Of a stretch of 64,000 nucleotides of DNA, positions 45,455 to 54,337 are shown one piece after another. The stretch's first letter is position 1, and every line of letters starts with the position of its first letter. The DNA comes from Methanoculleus horonobensis (GTDB lineage Archaea; Halobacteriota; Methanomicrobia; Methanomicrobiales; Methanoculleaceae): NCBI RefSeq assembly GCF_001602375.1, contig NZ_BCNY01000015.1:682001-746000 (forward strand). Reading direction: 5' to 3'. Below the pieces are notes generated by a model that was given only the letters and a program-made list of their open reading frames with translations, did not search any database and was not told the DNA's origin. The position numbers and the translations under genes were made by a program.

Positions 45455-45472
45455 GGTATCACTTCTCTCTTA

Positions 45473-45760
45473 TTATCGATTTTTCAGCCCATTTGATCCT
45501 GATTCCACTCCGGACTTCTCCGATCCGCTCTGCCGCCGTCTCGTGGCGGCGCTGCATACGTCCTCCGCGATCGCCAGGTTCATGAGGTAGTCGTCCACCG
45601 AGGCGATGATCGACCTGAGCCTGGTTCCGTCGATCTCGGCCCGCACCCTCTCCTCGATCGCGGTTGTCCGGATCAGGGTGAGGTTGTCGGGTTCGAGTGC
45701 CGCGGCCACGCAGCCGGGGAGGCTGTGCGGCGTCTCGATCGTGCCCTCGATCCGGATCAT
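45473..45760 (-). CDS. pcc1: KEOPS complex subunit Pcc1
   Basis: The protein has 95 residues with the Pcc1 pattern AALEPDNLTLIRTTAIEERV and RLRSIIASVDDYLMNLAIAEDV. In archaea Pcc1 dimerises and tethers two Kae1 units in KEOPS, which makes the tRNA modification t6A. The TsaC/Sua5 enzyme that feeds this reaction is encoded at 57.8 kb. The start overlaps the stop of the DHH gene upstream. The C-terminal tail (GSEKSGVESGSNGLKNR) is longer and less conserved. Confidence 0.9.
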   Translation of the reverse strand: MIRIEGTIETPHSLPGCVAAALEPDNLTLIRTTAIEERVRAEIDGTRLRSIIASVDDYLMNLAIAEDVCSAATRRRQSGSEKSGVESGSNGLKNR

Positions 45761-46974
45761 GCCGGAATCGCCTCCAGGAGCGCTTGCCTGAACCGGTCGG
45801 CCTGATCGGCGGCGATCCGGGCGCCGGCTCTCAGGCGGTGCCCGCCGCCCCGGCCGCCGCACGCCTCCGCGATCGTTCGCATCAGCGCCTCGAGGTCGAG
45901 GTCGATGCCCGGCGGGCAGCGTGCCGAGACGGAGCAGTCATCGCCGTTCCTGCCGATGACGAAGACGGGCCCGGTCTGGACGAAGTCGTTTGCGAGCGCG
46001 TCCGCGACGTCGCTTGCAACACCTCCGTTGTCCACGCTGAAGATGGCGACGCGTTCGTCGAGGCGGCGCGCCCCGCGGATGCCGGCGACGACCTCCTGCC
46101 GGTAGCGGGCGGCGATCTCCCAGGCTTCCTGGATCGCGTGGCTCGAACGGAGACAGAGCGATGCGCCGACATCTCCGTTCCCGGCCTTGCCGCAGGCGTC
46201 GACGACGGCGGTGAGATTCAACGCCTCGTCGATCACCTCCCGGCCGAGGCTGTAGGTGGTGCCCCAGATCCCCGAGAGTGCGGAGGCCGAGGCACTGGGG
46301 GCGGCCGCGAGGACGACCCGGGTGAGGAGCGACTCGGTGTCCATGTCGTCCTCGTCGGTGACCTCGGCAACCAGCGTTCGGGCGGCGTCGGGCTCGCCCG
46401 AGAACCCCGTGAGGTAGGGGTCGACGGCGAGCGCGAGTTGCTCGACGAGCCATCTCCCCGGGAGGCGGAGGCCGCGCCGGGGCGTTATGAACCCGTTCGC
46501 GATGCCTTCGTTCACGATATCCCTGTTCGGGCCGTCGAGTGCCTGGCCGTCCCCGATGATCCCGAGGAGCGCGAGCCCCGCGAGATCCCGGTTGTCTCCC
46601 ATGCGCTGGGCGACGAGGTAGGCCGCGCCGGCCGCCGAGAGGTTCCGGTCGCCGTCGACTCCGGCAAGGTGCGGGTTGACATGATAGTCTCCCTCGAAGC
46701 GGGGCAGGTGGTGATCCACCACCATGACGTCGCCGGGGAGGTCCGTGAGTGCCGATCCAAAGTCGCAGAGAAGCACGCTGCCGTCGCCGGGGAGGTCGGC
46801 CGTGGCGATGCCGGGGCGGATCCTCAGCCGGAACTGTCCGCCCTTGCGGAACATGGCGTGGCAGAGGATGGATGCGGCGGCTATACCGTCGGCATCGTGG
46901 TGCGCCAGCACCTCCACGAACTCCTGTTCGAGCAGGTGGTCGGCCAGGCTTGCAGCAGCGGCGTCAAGCGACAT
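45757..46974 (-). CDS. DHH family phosphoesterase (archaeal RecJ-like)
   Basis: The protein has 405 residues. It has the RecJ-type N-terminal motif LAHHDADGIAAASIL, motif VLLCDFGS, the DHH signature MVVDHHLPRF, DGQALDG, and the DHHA1-type CGGRGGGHRLRAGARI at the C-terminus. Archaeal RecJ-like proteins degrade single-stranded DNA or RNA and can associate with the replicative GINS complex. It overlaps pcc1 by four bases and follows rps15, a conserved archaeal order. Confidence 0.92.
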   Translation of the reverse strand: MSLDAAAASLADHLLEQEFVEVLAHHDADGIAAASILCHAMFRKGGQFRLRIRPGIATADLPGDGSVLLCDFGSALTDLPGDVMVVDHHLPRFEGDYHVNPHLAGVDGDRNLSAAGAAYLVAQRMGDNRDLAGLALLGIIGDGQALDGPNRDIVNEGIANGFITPRRGLRLPGRWLVEQLALAVDPYLTGFSGEPDAARTLVAEVTDEDDMDTESLLTRVVLAAAPSASASALSGIWGTTYSLGREVIDEALNLTAVVDACGKAGNGDVGASLCLRSSHAIQEAWEIAARYRQEVVAGIRGARRLDERVAIFSVDNGGVASDVADALANDFVQTGPVFVIGRNGDDCSVSARCPPGIDLDLEALMRTIAEACGGRGGGHRLRAGARIAADQADRFRQALLEAIPA

Positions 46975-46980
46975 GGATCA

Positions 46981-47439
46981 TCAGCGGGTGAGCAGGATCT
47001 CCGCGGTCTCCGGTTTGTATGTCCAGCCTTCCGGCATCCGTCCGGACTTGACGTAGTACTTGACCAGTCTGCGCACCTTGGACTCGGCGATCTGCAGCTG
47101 ACGCTTGTTGTGGACGTCTTTGTTGTTCTCCGCAAGGTGTTTCCTGATCCCGAGTGCTTTCTGCATCAGGTTCCGAAGATCTTCGGGGATCTCGGATTCA
47201 AGCCCGTTCTCGCGGAGGATTTCGTTTATGCGCTTGCCGGTGGCGAGCTTGACGTCGGGTACGGCGTACCGATCCCGCAGCGCAAGGCCGATCTGGCTGG
47301 TCGACATGCCGTCTTTACGAAGATCAACGACGATCTTCTCGATCTCTGTTGTGTCCGTGTTGGACCACTCGGGAGCCTCCTTCCGGTAGGGCCGGACGGA
47401 ACCACTGGTTCCGCGACGCCGAGCGTACATTCTTGCCAT
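46981..47439 (-). CDS. rps15: Small ribosomal subunit protein S15
   Basis: The protein has 152 residues, the long archaeal/eukaryotic form. It starts MARMYARRRGTSGS and contains the core S15 region GKRINEILRENGL and NKRQLQIAESKVRRLVKYYV. It binds the central domain of 16S rRNA. A GGAGGTG site precedes the ATG with five bases between. The cluster promoter should lie in the region just upstream on the minus strand. Confidence 0.97.
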   Translation of the reverse strand: MARMYARRRGTSGSVRPYRKEAPEWSNTDTTEIEKIVVDLRKDGMSTSQIGLALRDRYAVPDVKLATGKRINEILRENGLESEIPEDLRNLMQKALGIRKHLAENNKDVHNKRQLQIAESKVRRLVKYYVKSGRMPEGWTYKPETAEILLTR

Positions 47440-47510
47440 TCATGCACCTCCGATAGGTATACTATGTTAAGTCCAGAAAAGAGTCCTTTTACTGACTAAT
47501 CTCTGTAATC

Positions 47511-47660
47511 CCGAGCCCTTGCGGGCAGTGCTTCCGGGAGCACGTCGGACTTACCACAGCCAGCACGTAGTCGTGCTGCAGTATCGTTCGCTACAAGATG
47601 CCTTAAGGATATCGGAGGCGTGTCCGGTTCCCCAGAAAATGCGATTCCTGGGGTTTTATC
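47511..47660 (+). ncRNA. Candidate structured RNA or long leader with four hairpins
   Basis: Between the divergent rps15 and sensor-kinase genes, four plus-strand stem-loops follow each other: GCCC-TTGC-GGGC (47515-47526), GTGCT-TCCGGG-AGCAC (47528-47543), CAGCACG-TAGT-CGTGCTG (47561-47578) and CCCCAG with CTGGGG around a 12-base loop (47630-47653), the last followed by TTTTATC. This could be a small RNA with a terminator, or the 5' leader of the kinase gene. No known family is recognised. Confidence 0.35.
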
Positions 47661-47686
47661 ATGTTTTAGAGTGAATCCTATGTATA

Positions 47687-49912
47687 ATGGGTGTTCACCC
47701 GGACTACACTCTCGCGAATGCTCCTGCAAAGGAGCATCTCCTCACTTATGGGATCATCGTCTCCACCCTGCTTGCATTCACCATTACTGCATACTGCCTC
47801 TCCGCGGGGATATTTGTGGTCTGCTCCCACCTCTTCTACGTCCCGATCATACTCGTGTCCTATCGCCATCCCAACCGGGGCATCGCGTTCGCCGGTCTGC
47901 TTGCCGCGGGCTATCTCGCGGGGATCATCGCTCTCTCCCCGGGCAGCGGGTTCGAGATCCAGAATGCCCTGCTCCGAACCGCGCTCTTCTTCGTCGTCGC
48001 TGCAGTCGTGTCGCAACTCTCCGCCCGCCTGCAGGCACGGGAGAACCGGTACCGGGGGATATTCGAGACGTCCGGCGCGGGGCTCTTCCTCTTCTCGCCC
48101 ACGACCGGGAAGATCGAGGAGATGAACCGGGGGTGCGCCGAGATGCTCGGGTATCCCCATGACGCGGTCCCGCCCCTGGATGTTGCTGCGGTCTGGCCCG
48201 GGTATGCCGCAACCCCGGGGGTGAACAGGATTGAGAGCCTGGACTGCACCCTCGCCGGGCGGGACGGGAGACCCTGCCCTGTTCTCCTCTCGGCGAACCT
48301 GCTCCCCGACCCGGATCTGGTCTGCGTGGCGGTCACCGGGACGACGGAGCAGAAGCGGGCGGAGAACCGGCTCCGGCGCTCGGAGGAGACCTACCGGGTC
48401 ATCCTCAACACCTCGGATGTGGGGGTTCTCCTCAGCGATCCGGGCAGACAGATCGTGGAGACGAATGCGGCCGCAGTCCGGCTCTTCGGCGGGGCCGGGC
48501 CGGAAGACCTGATCGGCCGGAACCCCGAAGACCTGATCGCAGAGGGGTCACGTGAGGCTGCCCGGATCTACCGGGAGCGGGTTCTCTCCGGGGAGACGCC
48601 TGCGCCGGCTGAGTGCGTCTTCTGCAGGCTTGACGGCAGTGGGTGGCCCGGGGAGGTCTCGGTCACCCACCTTCCGAGGGACGGCGACGCCCCGGAGCGG
48701 CTGGTTCTCTCTATCCGGGACGTCACCGAACGGCATCGAGCGGCAAAGAGGATGCGGGAGGAGAACCGGCGCCTCTCGATCGTCAACGAGGTGGTTGCCG
48801 CTGCGACTGCGTCCCGCCGGCTAGACACCCTTCTCGGCGCCTCGCTCGAGAAGATCGTCGACCTGCTCGAGTTTGACGAGGGCGCGGTCTACCTGATACG
48901 CCGCGGGAGCGATACGGCGGTTCTCCATGCCCGGGAAGGGGCGGATCCGGTTCTGCCGGAGACGATCCGTCCCGCCGATCTCTTCTGCGGGGCTCCCGTC
49001 CCGGCAGGCGAGGTCTACTGCATCGAGGATTGCCAGGAGCGATACCCTGGCTCCAGCATACGGACTCTTGCCATGGCGCCAATTCCCGGCGATGACGGGC
49101 CGGTGGGCTGGATCGCGGTCGGACGCAGGGTCCGCGATACCGTCCCGGAGAGCGAGCGCGATATCCTCCTCAATATCGGGAAGGAACTCGGCAACGTGGT
49201 CGTGAAGGGGATGCTTCACGAGGAACTGGAAGCGGCGCTCTCGGAGGTCAACCTCTACGTGGATATCCTCACCCACGATATCAACAACGCGAACACCATC
49301 GCACTGGGCTACCTGCAGATGTACCTCGAGTTCGCTGCCGGAGAGGACGGGGCGATGGTCGGGAAGTCGCTTGCGGCCGTTCACCAGAGCAACGAGATCA
49401 TCCGGAACGTATCGACGCTCCGCAGGCTCAAGGCCGGACCCGTGGAACTCGGGCCGGTTCCGCTTGCGCCCGTGATCCGGGGGATCTGCAGTTACCAAGC
49501 GGACGCCCGCGTCACCTGCAACGGAGCGGACGCAACGGTTCTTGCCGACGATCTCATCGGTGAGATCTTCACGAACCTTATCGGCAACGCCGCGAAGTTC
49601 GGGGGGCCGGAGGTTGAGATCGCCATCAGCGTCCGGGAGGAAGGGGAGACGGTCATGGTGACGGTTGCCGACACCGGCCCCGGGATCCCCGACGACCTTA
49701 AGCCGCGTATCTTCGGGCGCTACCAGCGTGGAGAGACCAAGAAGAGCGGGAAGGGCCTCGGCCTTTATATCGTCTGGATGCTCCTCGAACGTTACGGGGG
49801 GAAGGTTCTCGTCGGCGACCGGGTTTCGGGCCGTCCCGGGGAGGGGGCGGCCTTCACGCTCACCCTGCCCCGTTACCGCCCGGCTGCGGCTGCAGGTGAG
49901 CCGAATGTTTAA
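47687..49912 (+). CDS. Membrane-bound PAS/GAF sensor histidine kinase
   Basis: The protein has 741 residues. Three or more hydrophobic helices occupy residues 18-110. Two PAS domains follow (YRGIFETSGAGLFLFS; YRVILNTSDVGVLLSDPGRQ), then a GAF domain (about residues 370-510), an H-box ILTHDINNANTIALGYLQM, and a HATPase domain with NLIGNAAKFGGPE, VADTGPGIPDD and KGLGLYIVWML. It should autophosphorylate on the H-box histidine in response to a ligand in PAS or GAF. No response regulator is adjacent. Confidence 0.93.
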   Translation: MGVHPDYTLANAPAKEHLLTYGIIVSTLLAFTITAYCLSAGIFVVCSHLFYVPIILVSYRHPNRGIAFAGLLAAGYLAGIIALSPGSGFEIQNALLRTALFFVVAAVVSQLSARLQARENRYRGIFETSGAGLFLFSPTTGKIEEMNRGCAEMLGYPHDAVPPLDVAAVWPGYAATPGVNRIESLDCTLAGRDGRPCPVLLSANLLPDPDLVCVAVTGTTEQKRAENRLRRSEETYRVILNTSDVGVLLSDPGRQIVETNAAAVRLFGGAGPEDLIGRNPEDLIAEGSREAARIYRERVLSGETPAPAECVFCRLDGSGWPGEVSVTHLPRDGDAPERLVLSIRDVTERHRAAKRMREENRRLSIVNEVVAAATASRRLDTLLGASLEKIVDLLEFDEGAVYLIRRGSDTAVLHAREGADPVLPETIRPADLFCGAPVPAGEVYCIEDCQERYPGSSIRTLAMAPIPGDDGPVGWIAVGRRVRDTVPESERDILLNIGKELGNVVVKGMLHEELEAALSEVNLYVDILTHDINNANTIALGYLQMYLEFAAGEDGAMVGKSLAAVHQSNEIIRNVSTLRRLKAGPVELGPVPLAPVIRGICSYQADARVTCNGADATVLADDLIGEIFTNLIGNAAKFGGPEVEIAISVREEGETVMVTVADTGPGIPDDLKPRIFGRYQRGETKKSGKGLGLYIVWMLLERYGGKVLVGDRVSGRPGEGAAFTLTLPRYRPAAAAGEPNV

Positions 49913-49945
49913 TCTTCTCCCGGGTCAACATGTAATGGTACCAAT

Positions 49946-50016
49946 GCGATAGTAGTCTAATGGTAGGACAGGGGCTTCCCAAGCCTCTAGTCCGGGTTCG
50001 ATCCCCGGCTATCGCA
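49946..50016 (+). tRNA. tRNA-Gly (CCC)
   Basis: A full cloverleaf is present: acceptor GCGATAG/CTATCGC, D-arm with GGTAGGACAG, anticodon arm GGGGC-TTCCCAA-GCCTC with anticodon CCC, and T-arm CCGGGTTCGATCCCCGG. The discriminator base is A and no CCA is encoded. A TATA-like GTTTAATC lies about 35 bases upstream, after the kinase stop codon. Confidence 0.95.
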
Positions 50017-50065
50017 TGGCTTTTTCTCGCGTTTTCTTGTTCTCCGATCCGGTTCCCCTGTGCTC

Positions 50066-50869
50066 TCACACCCGCTCTTCGTCGCTTTCTATAGCGATCT
50101 CGAACCGGCAGTGATCGAATCCCATCGAGTAGCACCGGGTCTCGACCGCTTCTGCCGGCCGGCCGTGGTGACAGGAGAAAAGCGCCCGGAGGATGCCTGA
50201 GTCGAACGCACATGCAGGTTTCCCGGTGACGGGCAGGTCGGCGCATTCGAAGCAGTCGTAGATGAGGAGGACGAGCGGTTCCGTCTCCGCGATCTCGATC
50301 CGGCCGAGGCGGTGCTCCTCCCAGAACCGGGCGATATTCGCGCAGAACCCTCCCGTATCCGGGTCGGCAACCGCCGGGTAGAGTTCTTCGCCCAGCCATT
50401 CCCCGGCCCGGGTGAGGAGCGGGTCGAGGAGGACTCCCTCCTGCATGAGCGCCACGCGGATCGTCCGAAACGTGAGCCGGTAGAATGCGAAGGGGTCACC
50501 TGACCCGGGTCGATACATCCCTGCATAGGCGGCGAGGTCATCGGCCACCCGCGTCTCAGGTAAGACGCTTGCGACGAGATCGCCGGTGAGGAAGAAGATC
50601 TTTCTCCGGGAGTCCTCCGGGTCGGGCCGCGACCCGATCACGCCCGCCGCCGCGAGGTCCTGGAGGTGCACCGAGACCGTCGACTTGGCCCGTCCCGCAA
50701 GGATGACGAGTTCCTCGAACGTATGCTCGCGCTCCCGGAGGGCCGCGAGGATACTACGCCGCACCGGGTTCCCGACCGCCCGCGTTCCCCCCGGTGTCGA
50801 ATAGAGATCTATGTCACGTTCCGGTCTCGGCCGGCCGGCCCTTCCCCTGCCGATCATTCCTTGCTCCAT
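50066..50869 (-). CDS. msvR: MsvR-type redox regulator (ArsR-like winged helix plus V4R domain)
   Basis: The protein has 267 residues. Residues 25-90 form an ArsR-type winged helix (AVGNPVRRSILAALREREHT; AGRAKSTVSVHLQDLAAAGV). The C-terminal half is a V4R-type domain with a cysteine-rich region YDCFECADLPVTGKPACAFD, SCHHGRP and RCYSMGFDHCRF. Methanogen MsvR proteins sense redox state through such cysteines and control an FprA operon. Here the gene is divergent from fwdBA, and its operator-like element recurs before fprA. The first ATG lies on a TATA-like AGATATATGG, so initiation may be leaderless or at the ATG four codons later. Confidence 0.85.
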   Translation of the reverse strand: MEQGMIGRGRAGRPRPERDIDLYSTPGGTRAVGNPVRRSILAALREREHTFEELVILAGRAKSTVSVHLQDLAAAGVIGSRPDPEDSRRKIFFLTGDLVASVLPETRVADDLAAYAGMYRPGSGDPFAFYRLTFRTIRVALMQEGVLLDPLLTRAGEWLGEELYPAVADPDTGGFCANIARFWEEHRLGRIEIAETEPLVLLIYDCFECADLPVTGKPACAFDSGILRALFSCHHGRPAEAVETRCYSMGFDHCRFEIAIESDEERV

Positions 50870-50877
50870 ATATCTGG

Positions 50878-50938
50878 TCGAAAGGATGATATATCAAATG
50901 TTCGGATATACTAGTACGTTCGTATGACTGCGAACATT
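50878..50938 (+). promoter_or_regulatory. Putative MsvR operator/promoter element, msvR-fwdBA divergent region
   Basis: A segment of about 60 bases shares sequence and spacing with one upstream of fprA: CGAAAGGATGATAT, then ATGTTCGGATAT at 50898-50909, then the dyad GTTCG-N8-CGAAC at 50918-50935 followed by ATT. TTCG/CGAA dyads are the type of site known for methanogen MsvR proteins. The TATA-like core GATATATC is palindromic and could serve both divergent genes, which suits autoregulation. Binding is inferred. Confidence 0.65.
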
Positions 50939-51166
50939 CGAGTGCTTGCTCCAGAACCTGCTCTCGTCGTCTACCCGGCCGGGGCGGCTGGCTGCAACCT
51001 GCGGGAGTGCTGCGACTGTCCACTCCCTGGAACAACCTGCAAGACCGACCTCATCCGCGGTGAGAGAATCGCTCACGCCGGATCCTTGATGCGGATGCCA
51101 ACGCTTAAGGGCAAACATGTTGAGGTGGAGGCCGCCCGGAACGAATCCATTCCCCGACCCACCTGA
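50924..51166 (+). CDS. Possible small Cys-rich protein starting within the operator
   Basis: An 80-codon frame precedes fwdB by 31 bases. It contains CNLRECCDCPLPGTTC, which could bind a metal or iron-sulfur cluster. The ATG lies within the dyad spacer of the operator, so the mRNA would be almost leaderless. Third-position GC is near two thirds, below neighbouring genes but above random for its central part. It may instead be a long fwdB leader. No family is recognised. Confidence 0.35.
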   Translation: MTANIRVLAPEPALVVYPAGAAGCNLRECCDCPLPGTTCKTDLIRGERIAHAGSLMRMPTLKGKHVEVEAARNESIPRPT

Positions 51167-51197
51167 ACCCGTGCCCAAGGTACAGGGGTGAACTCAT

Positions 51198-52511
51198 ATG
51201 ACGAAGACGGTACCCGACGTAATCTGCCCGTTCTGCGGGACGCTCTGCGACGACCTCGAGGTCGTCGTCAGCGATGATGGAAAGGAGATCCTTGAGGTCT
51301 ACAACGCGTGCGCCATCGGCGCCGAGAAGTTCCTCCATTCCCAGGCAAAGGACAGAATCACCCGCCCCCGCATGCGGCAGGAAGACGAGTCCTGGAAGGA
51401 GATCTCGTACGACGAAGCGATCGAGTATACCGCCCAGATGCTCGCCGAAGCAAAGAAGCCCCTGATGTACGGCTGGAGTTCCACGAACTGCGAAGCCCAG
51501 GCCGTCGGCTCGGAGCTCGGCGAGCTGGTCGGAGCGGTCATGGACAACACTGCGACCGTCTGCCACGGAACATCCCTTATCGCGGTTCAGGATATCGGCA
51601 TTCCGAGCTGCACGCTCGGCGAGGTCAAGAACCGTGCCGACCGGATCCTCTTCTGGGGCTGCAACCCGGCACACGCCCACCCACGGCACATGTCCCGCTA
51701 CTCGCTCTTCCCCCGCGGATTCTTCACCGGCAAGGGCCACACCGGCCGCAAGATGATCGTCATCGACCCGCGCCCCACCGATACCGCCCGCGTAGCGGAC
51801 ATCCACCTGCAGGTCGAGCAGGGACGCGACTACGAACTCCTCAGCGCGCTCCGCATGGCGTTCAGGGGCGAGCAGCTCCCCGACGTAGTGGCGGGAATCC
51901 CGAAAGAGCAGATCAACGCGGCCGCCGAGACGCTCAAGAGCGGTCGGTTCGCGATCATCTTCTTCGGCATGGGCGTGACCCAGTCGCTCGGGAAGAACCA
52001 CAACATCGACATCGCCATCGCAGTCACCCGCGACTTAAACGAGTACACGAAAGCAGCCATCATGCCGATGCGCGGGCACTACAACGTCACCGGCTCCGGC
52101 CAGGTCTGGGGCTGGCAGTTTGGGTTCCCCTTCGCGGTGGATCTCTCCCGCGGATTCGCCCGCTACAACCCCGGCGAGACGACCTCCAACGACCTGCTCC
52201 GCAGGGACGAGGTGGACGCCGTCTTCGTCCTCGGCAGCGATCCCGGCGCACACTTCCCGTTCAGTTCGGTCAAGAAGATCTACAACCTCCCGTCAGTCGT
52301 TATCGACCCCCACGAGACCCCGACCACCGAGGTCTGCAAGGTTCATGTCCCGGTCGCCTTCGTCGGCGTCGAGGTGGGCGGGTGCGCCTACCGGATGGAC
52401 AACGTACCGATTGAGACGAGAAAAGTCGTCGAGCCCCCGGAGGGCATGATGACCGATGAAGAGTTCCTGAAACGTGTCCTCACGCGGGTCAGGGAGATCA
52501 AGGGAGTATAA
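51198..52511 (+). CDS. fwdB: Formylmethanofuran dehydrogenase subunit B
   Basis: The protein has 437 residues. The N-terminal iron-sulfur motif CPFCGTLCDD and the metal-pterin region DNTATVCHGTSLIAVQDIG are diagnostic; the metal ligand is cysteine, not selenocysteine. FwdB is the molybdopterin-type catalytic subunit that reduces CO2 to formate in the first step of methanogenesis. A GGGGTGA site precedes the ATG. The fwdA gene follows after three bases. The other subunits (C, D, F, G) are not in this window. Confidence 0.95.
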   Translation: MTKTVPDVICPFCGTLCDDLEVVVSDDGKEILEVYNACAIGAEKFLHSQAKDRITRPRMRQEDESWKEISYDEAIEYTAQMLAEAKKPLMYGWSSTNCEAQAVGSELGELVGAVMDNTATVCHGTSLIAVQDIGIPSCTLGEVKNRADRILFWGCNPAHAHPRHMSRYSLFPRGFFTGKGHTGRKMIVIDPRPTDTARVADIHLQVEQGRDYELLSALRMAFRGEQLPDVVAGIPKEQINAAAETLKSGRFAIIFFGMGVTQSLGKNHNIDIAIAVTRDLNEYTKAAIMPMRGHYNVTGSGQVWGWQFGFPFAVDLSRGFARYNPGETTSNDLLRRDEVDAVFVLGSDPGAHFPFSSVKKIYNLPSVVIDPHETPTTEVCKVHVPVAFVGVEVGGCAYRMDNVPIETRKVVEPPEGMMTDEEFLKRVLTRVREIKGV

Positions 52512-52514
52512 CCG

Positions 52515-54221
52515 ATGGCAGAGTATCTTATCAAGAACGGTTTCGTCTTCGATCCGGTTCTCGGGATCAAGGGCGATAAGGCCGACATCGCTATCAAGGA
52601 CGGCAAGATCGTTGAAACCAGCGCGATCAAGGACCCGAAGGTCATCGATGCGACCGGCAAGACCGTCATGGCCGGCGGTGTCGATATCCATGCCCATGTT
52701 GCCGGTCCGAAGGTGAATGTAGGCAGGAACTTCCGCCCCGAAGACAAGCTCTTCGGCTACAAGGCCAAAAGCGGCATCGAGCGGATGCAGGGCGGGTTCT
52801 CGGTCCCGACGACGATCCGGACCGGCTACAACTACGCCCGCATGGGCTACACGACCGTGATGGAAGCGGCCATGCCGCCGCTCTACGCCCGGCACACGCA
52901 CGAAGAGATCCGGGATACCCCGATCATCGACCAGGGCGCCTACCCGGTCTTCGGGAACAACTGGTTCGTCCTCGAGTACCTGAAGAACCACGAGATCGAG
53001 AACACCGCCGCTTACATCGCCTGGCTGCTTCGCGCCACGAAGGGCTACGCAGTCAAGGTCGTCAACCCCGGCGGCACCGAGGCCTGGGCCTGGGGCCTGA
53101 ACTGCGAGAACGTCCACGACCCGGTTCCCTACTTCGACATCACCCCGGCCCAGATCGTCAAAGGCCTCATCGAGGCGAACGAGTACCTCGGCCTCCCGCA
53201 CTCGATGCACATGCATGCGAACAACCTCGGGAACCCCGGCAACTACACGACGACGCTCGATACATTCCGGCTCTCGGAGGGCATCAAGCCGAACAGCAAG
53301 TTCGGCCGCGACCAGGTGATGCACCACACCCACGTCCAGTTCCACTCCTATGGCGGAGATTCCTGGGCGAACGTGGACTCCCGGACAAAAGAGATCATGG
53401 ACTACGTGAACTCGCACGAGAACATCACCATCGACATGGGTCAGGTGACGCTCGACGAGACCACGACCATGACCGCCGACGGGCCGTTCGAGCACCACCT
53501 CACTGAGCTGAACCACCTGAAGTGGGCGAACACCGATGTGGAACTCGAGACCGGCTCGGGTGTCGTGCCCTACGTCTACAGCCCGAACATCAAGGTCTGC
53601 GCCATCCAGTGGGCCATCGGCCTCGAACTCGCGCTGCTCGCGAAGGACTCCATGCGGGTTTACCTGACCACCGACCACCCGAACGCCGGGCCGTTCATCC
53701 GCTACCCGCGGATCATGAAGTGGCTGATGAGCCGGGAGGCCCGGGAGCAGCAGTTCGATGCCTTCAAGCACAGGGACAAGGTCATCGACGCGACCAACCT
53801 CGCCGGCATCGACCGCGAACTCGACCTCTACGAGATCGCGCAGATGACCCGGGCAGGACCCGCGAAGTCGCTCGGTCTTGCGCACATGTACGGCGGGCTT
53901 GCCCCCGGCCTCGAAGCGGATGTTGCGGTCTTCGACTTCAACCCGAACGAGCCTTACGCGCCCGACGATATCGAGAATGCCTTTTCGAGCGTGCGGTACC
54001 TCTTCAAGACCGGTGTCCAGGTCATCAACGACCACGAGATCGTCAGCAACGGCAACAAGCGGACGCTCTGGGTGAACGCAAAGGTCAACGAGAACCCGCA
54101 GGTGATGCGTGACGTCAAGGAGAAGTTCCTCCGCTATTACACCGTCTCCCTGAACAACTACGAGGTTTCCGGGCACTACCTCCCGAACCCGTATGTCATC
54201 GAGGTTGATGCTACCGGGTGA
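52515..54221 (+). CDS. fwdA: Formylmethanofuran dehydrogenase subunit A
   Basis: The protein has 568 residues of the amidohydrolase fold. Metal ligands are visible in GGVDIHAHVAGPK and MHMHANNLGNPG, the carboxylated lysine lies in KGYAVKVVNPGG, and the catalytic aspartate in YLTTDHPNAGPF. FwdA condenses formate, delivered through a tunnel from FwdB, with methanofuran. It is the second gene of the fwdBA pair. A strong hairpin about 95 bases after the stop may end or protect the transcript. Confidence 0.97.
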   Translation: MAEYLIKNGFVFDPVLGIKGDKADIAIKDGKIVETSAIKDPKVIDATGKTVMAGGVDIHAHVAGPKVNVGRNFRPEDKLFGYKAKSGIERMQGGFSVPTTIRTGYNYARMGYTTVMEAAMPPLYARHTHEEIRDTPIIDQGAYPVFGNNWFVLEYLKNHEIENTAAYIAWLLRATKGYAVKVVNPGGTEAWAWGLNCENVHDPVPYFDITPAQIVKGLIEANEYLGLPHSMHMHANNLGNPGNYTTTLDTFRLSEGIKPNSKFGRDQVMHHTHVQFHSYGGDSWANVDSRTKEIMDYVNSHENITIDMGQVTLDETTTMTADGPFEHHLTELNHLKWANTDVELETGSGVVPYVYSPNIKVCAIQWAIGLELALLAKDSMRVYLTTDHPNAGPFIRYPRIMKWLMSREAREQQFDAFKHRDKVIDATNLAGIDRELDLYEIAQMTRAGPAKSLGLAHMYGGLAPGLEADVAVFDFNPNEPYAPDDIENAFSSVRYLFKTGVQVINDHEIVSNGNKRTLWVNAKVNENPQVMRDVKEKFLRYYTVSLNNYEVSGHYLPNPYVIEVDATG

Positions 54222-54315
54222 GGCGCGTTGCAACTATCATGCGAGTCGTTACTCCCCCGGGCCGGTCATACCACCTCCATTCCGTTCGCCGGAACGGCCG
54301 CATAGTATAACCTGA

Positions 54316-54337
54316 GGTTCCCGAGAGTTCGGGAACC
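54316..54337 (+). terminator. Strong hairpin downstream of fwdA
   Basis: GGTTCCCGA-GAGT-TCGGGAACC forms a perfect nine-pair stem. No T-run follows, so it may be a transcript-stabilising 3' end rather than a terminator. The rest of 54222-54506 holds GC-rich inverted repeats but no gene. Confidence 0.45.

Noticed and set aside
45697-47499. Plus-strand frame of 600 codons opposite the DHH and rps15 genes
   Set aside because: Antisense to conserved genes, with no domain and no ribosome site.
47496-47729. 77-codon minus-strand frame upstream of rps15
   Set aside because: It overlaps the four-hairpin region and the start of the sensor kinase, with no coding signs.
52293-54233. Long minus-strand open frame opposite fwdA
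   Set aside because: It is a shadow of fwdA on the other strand; the translation lacks recognisable motifs.
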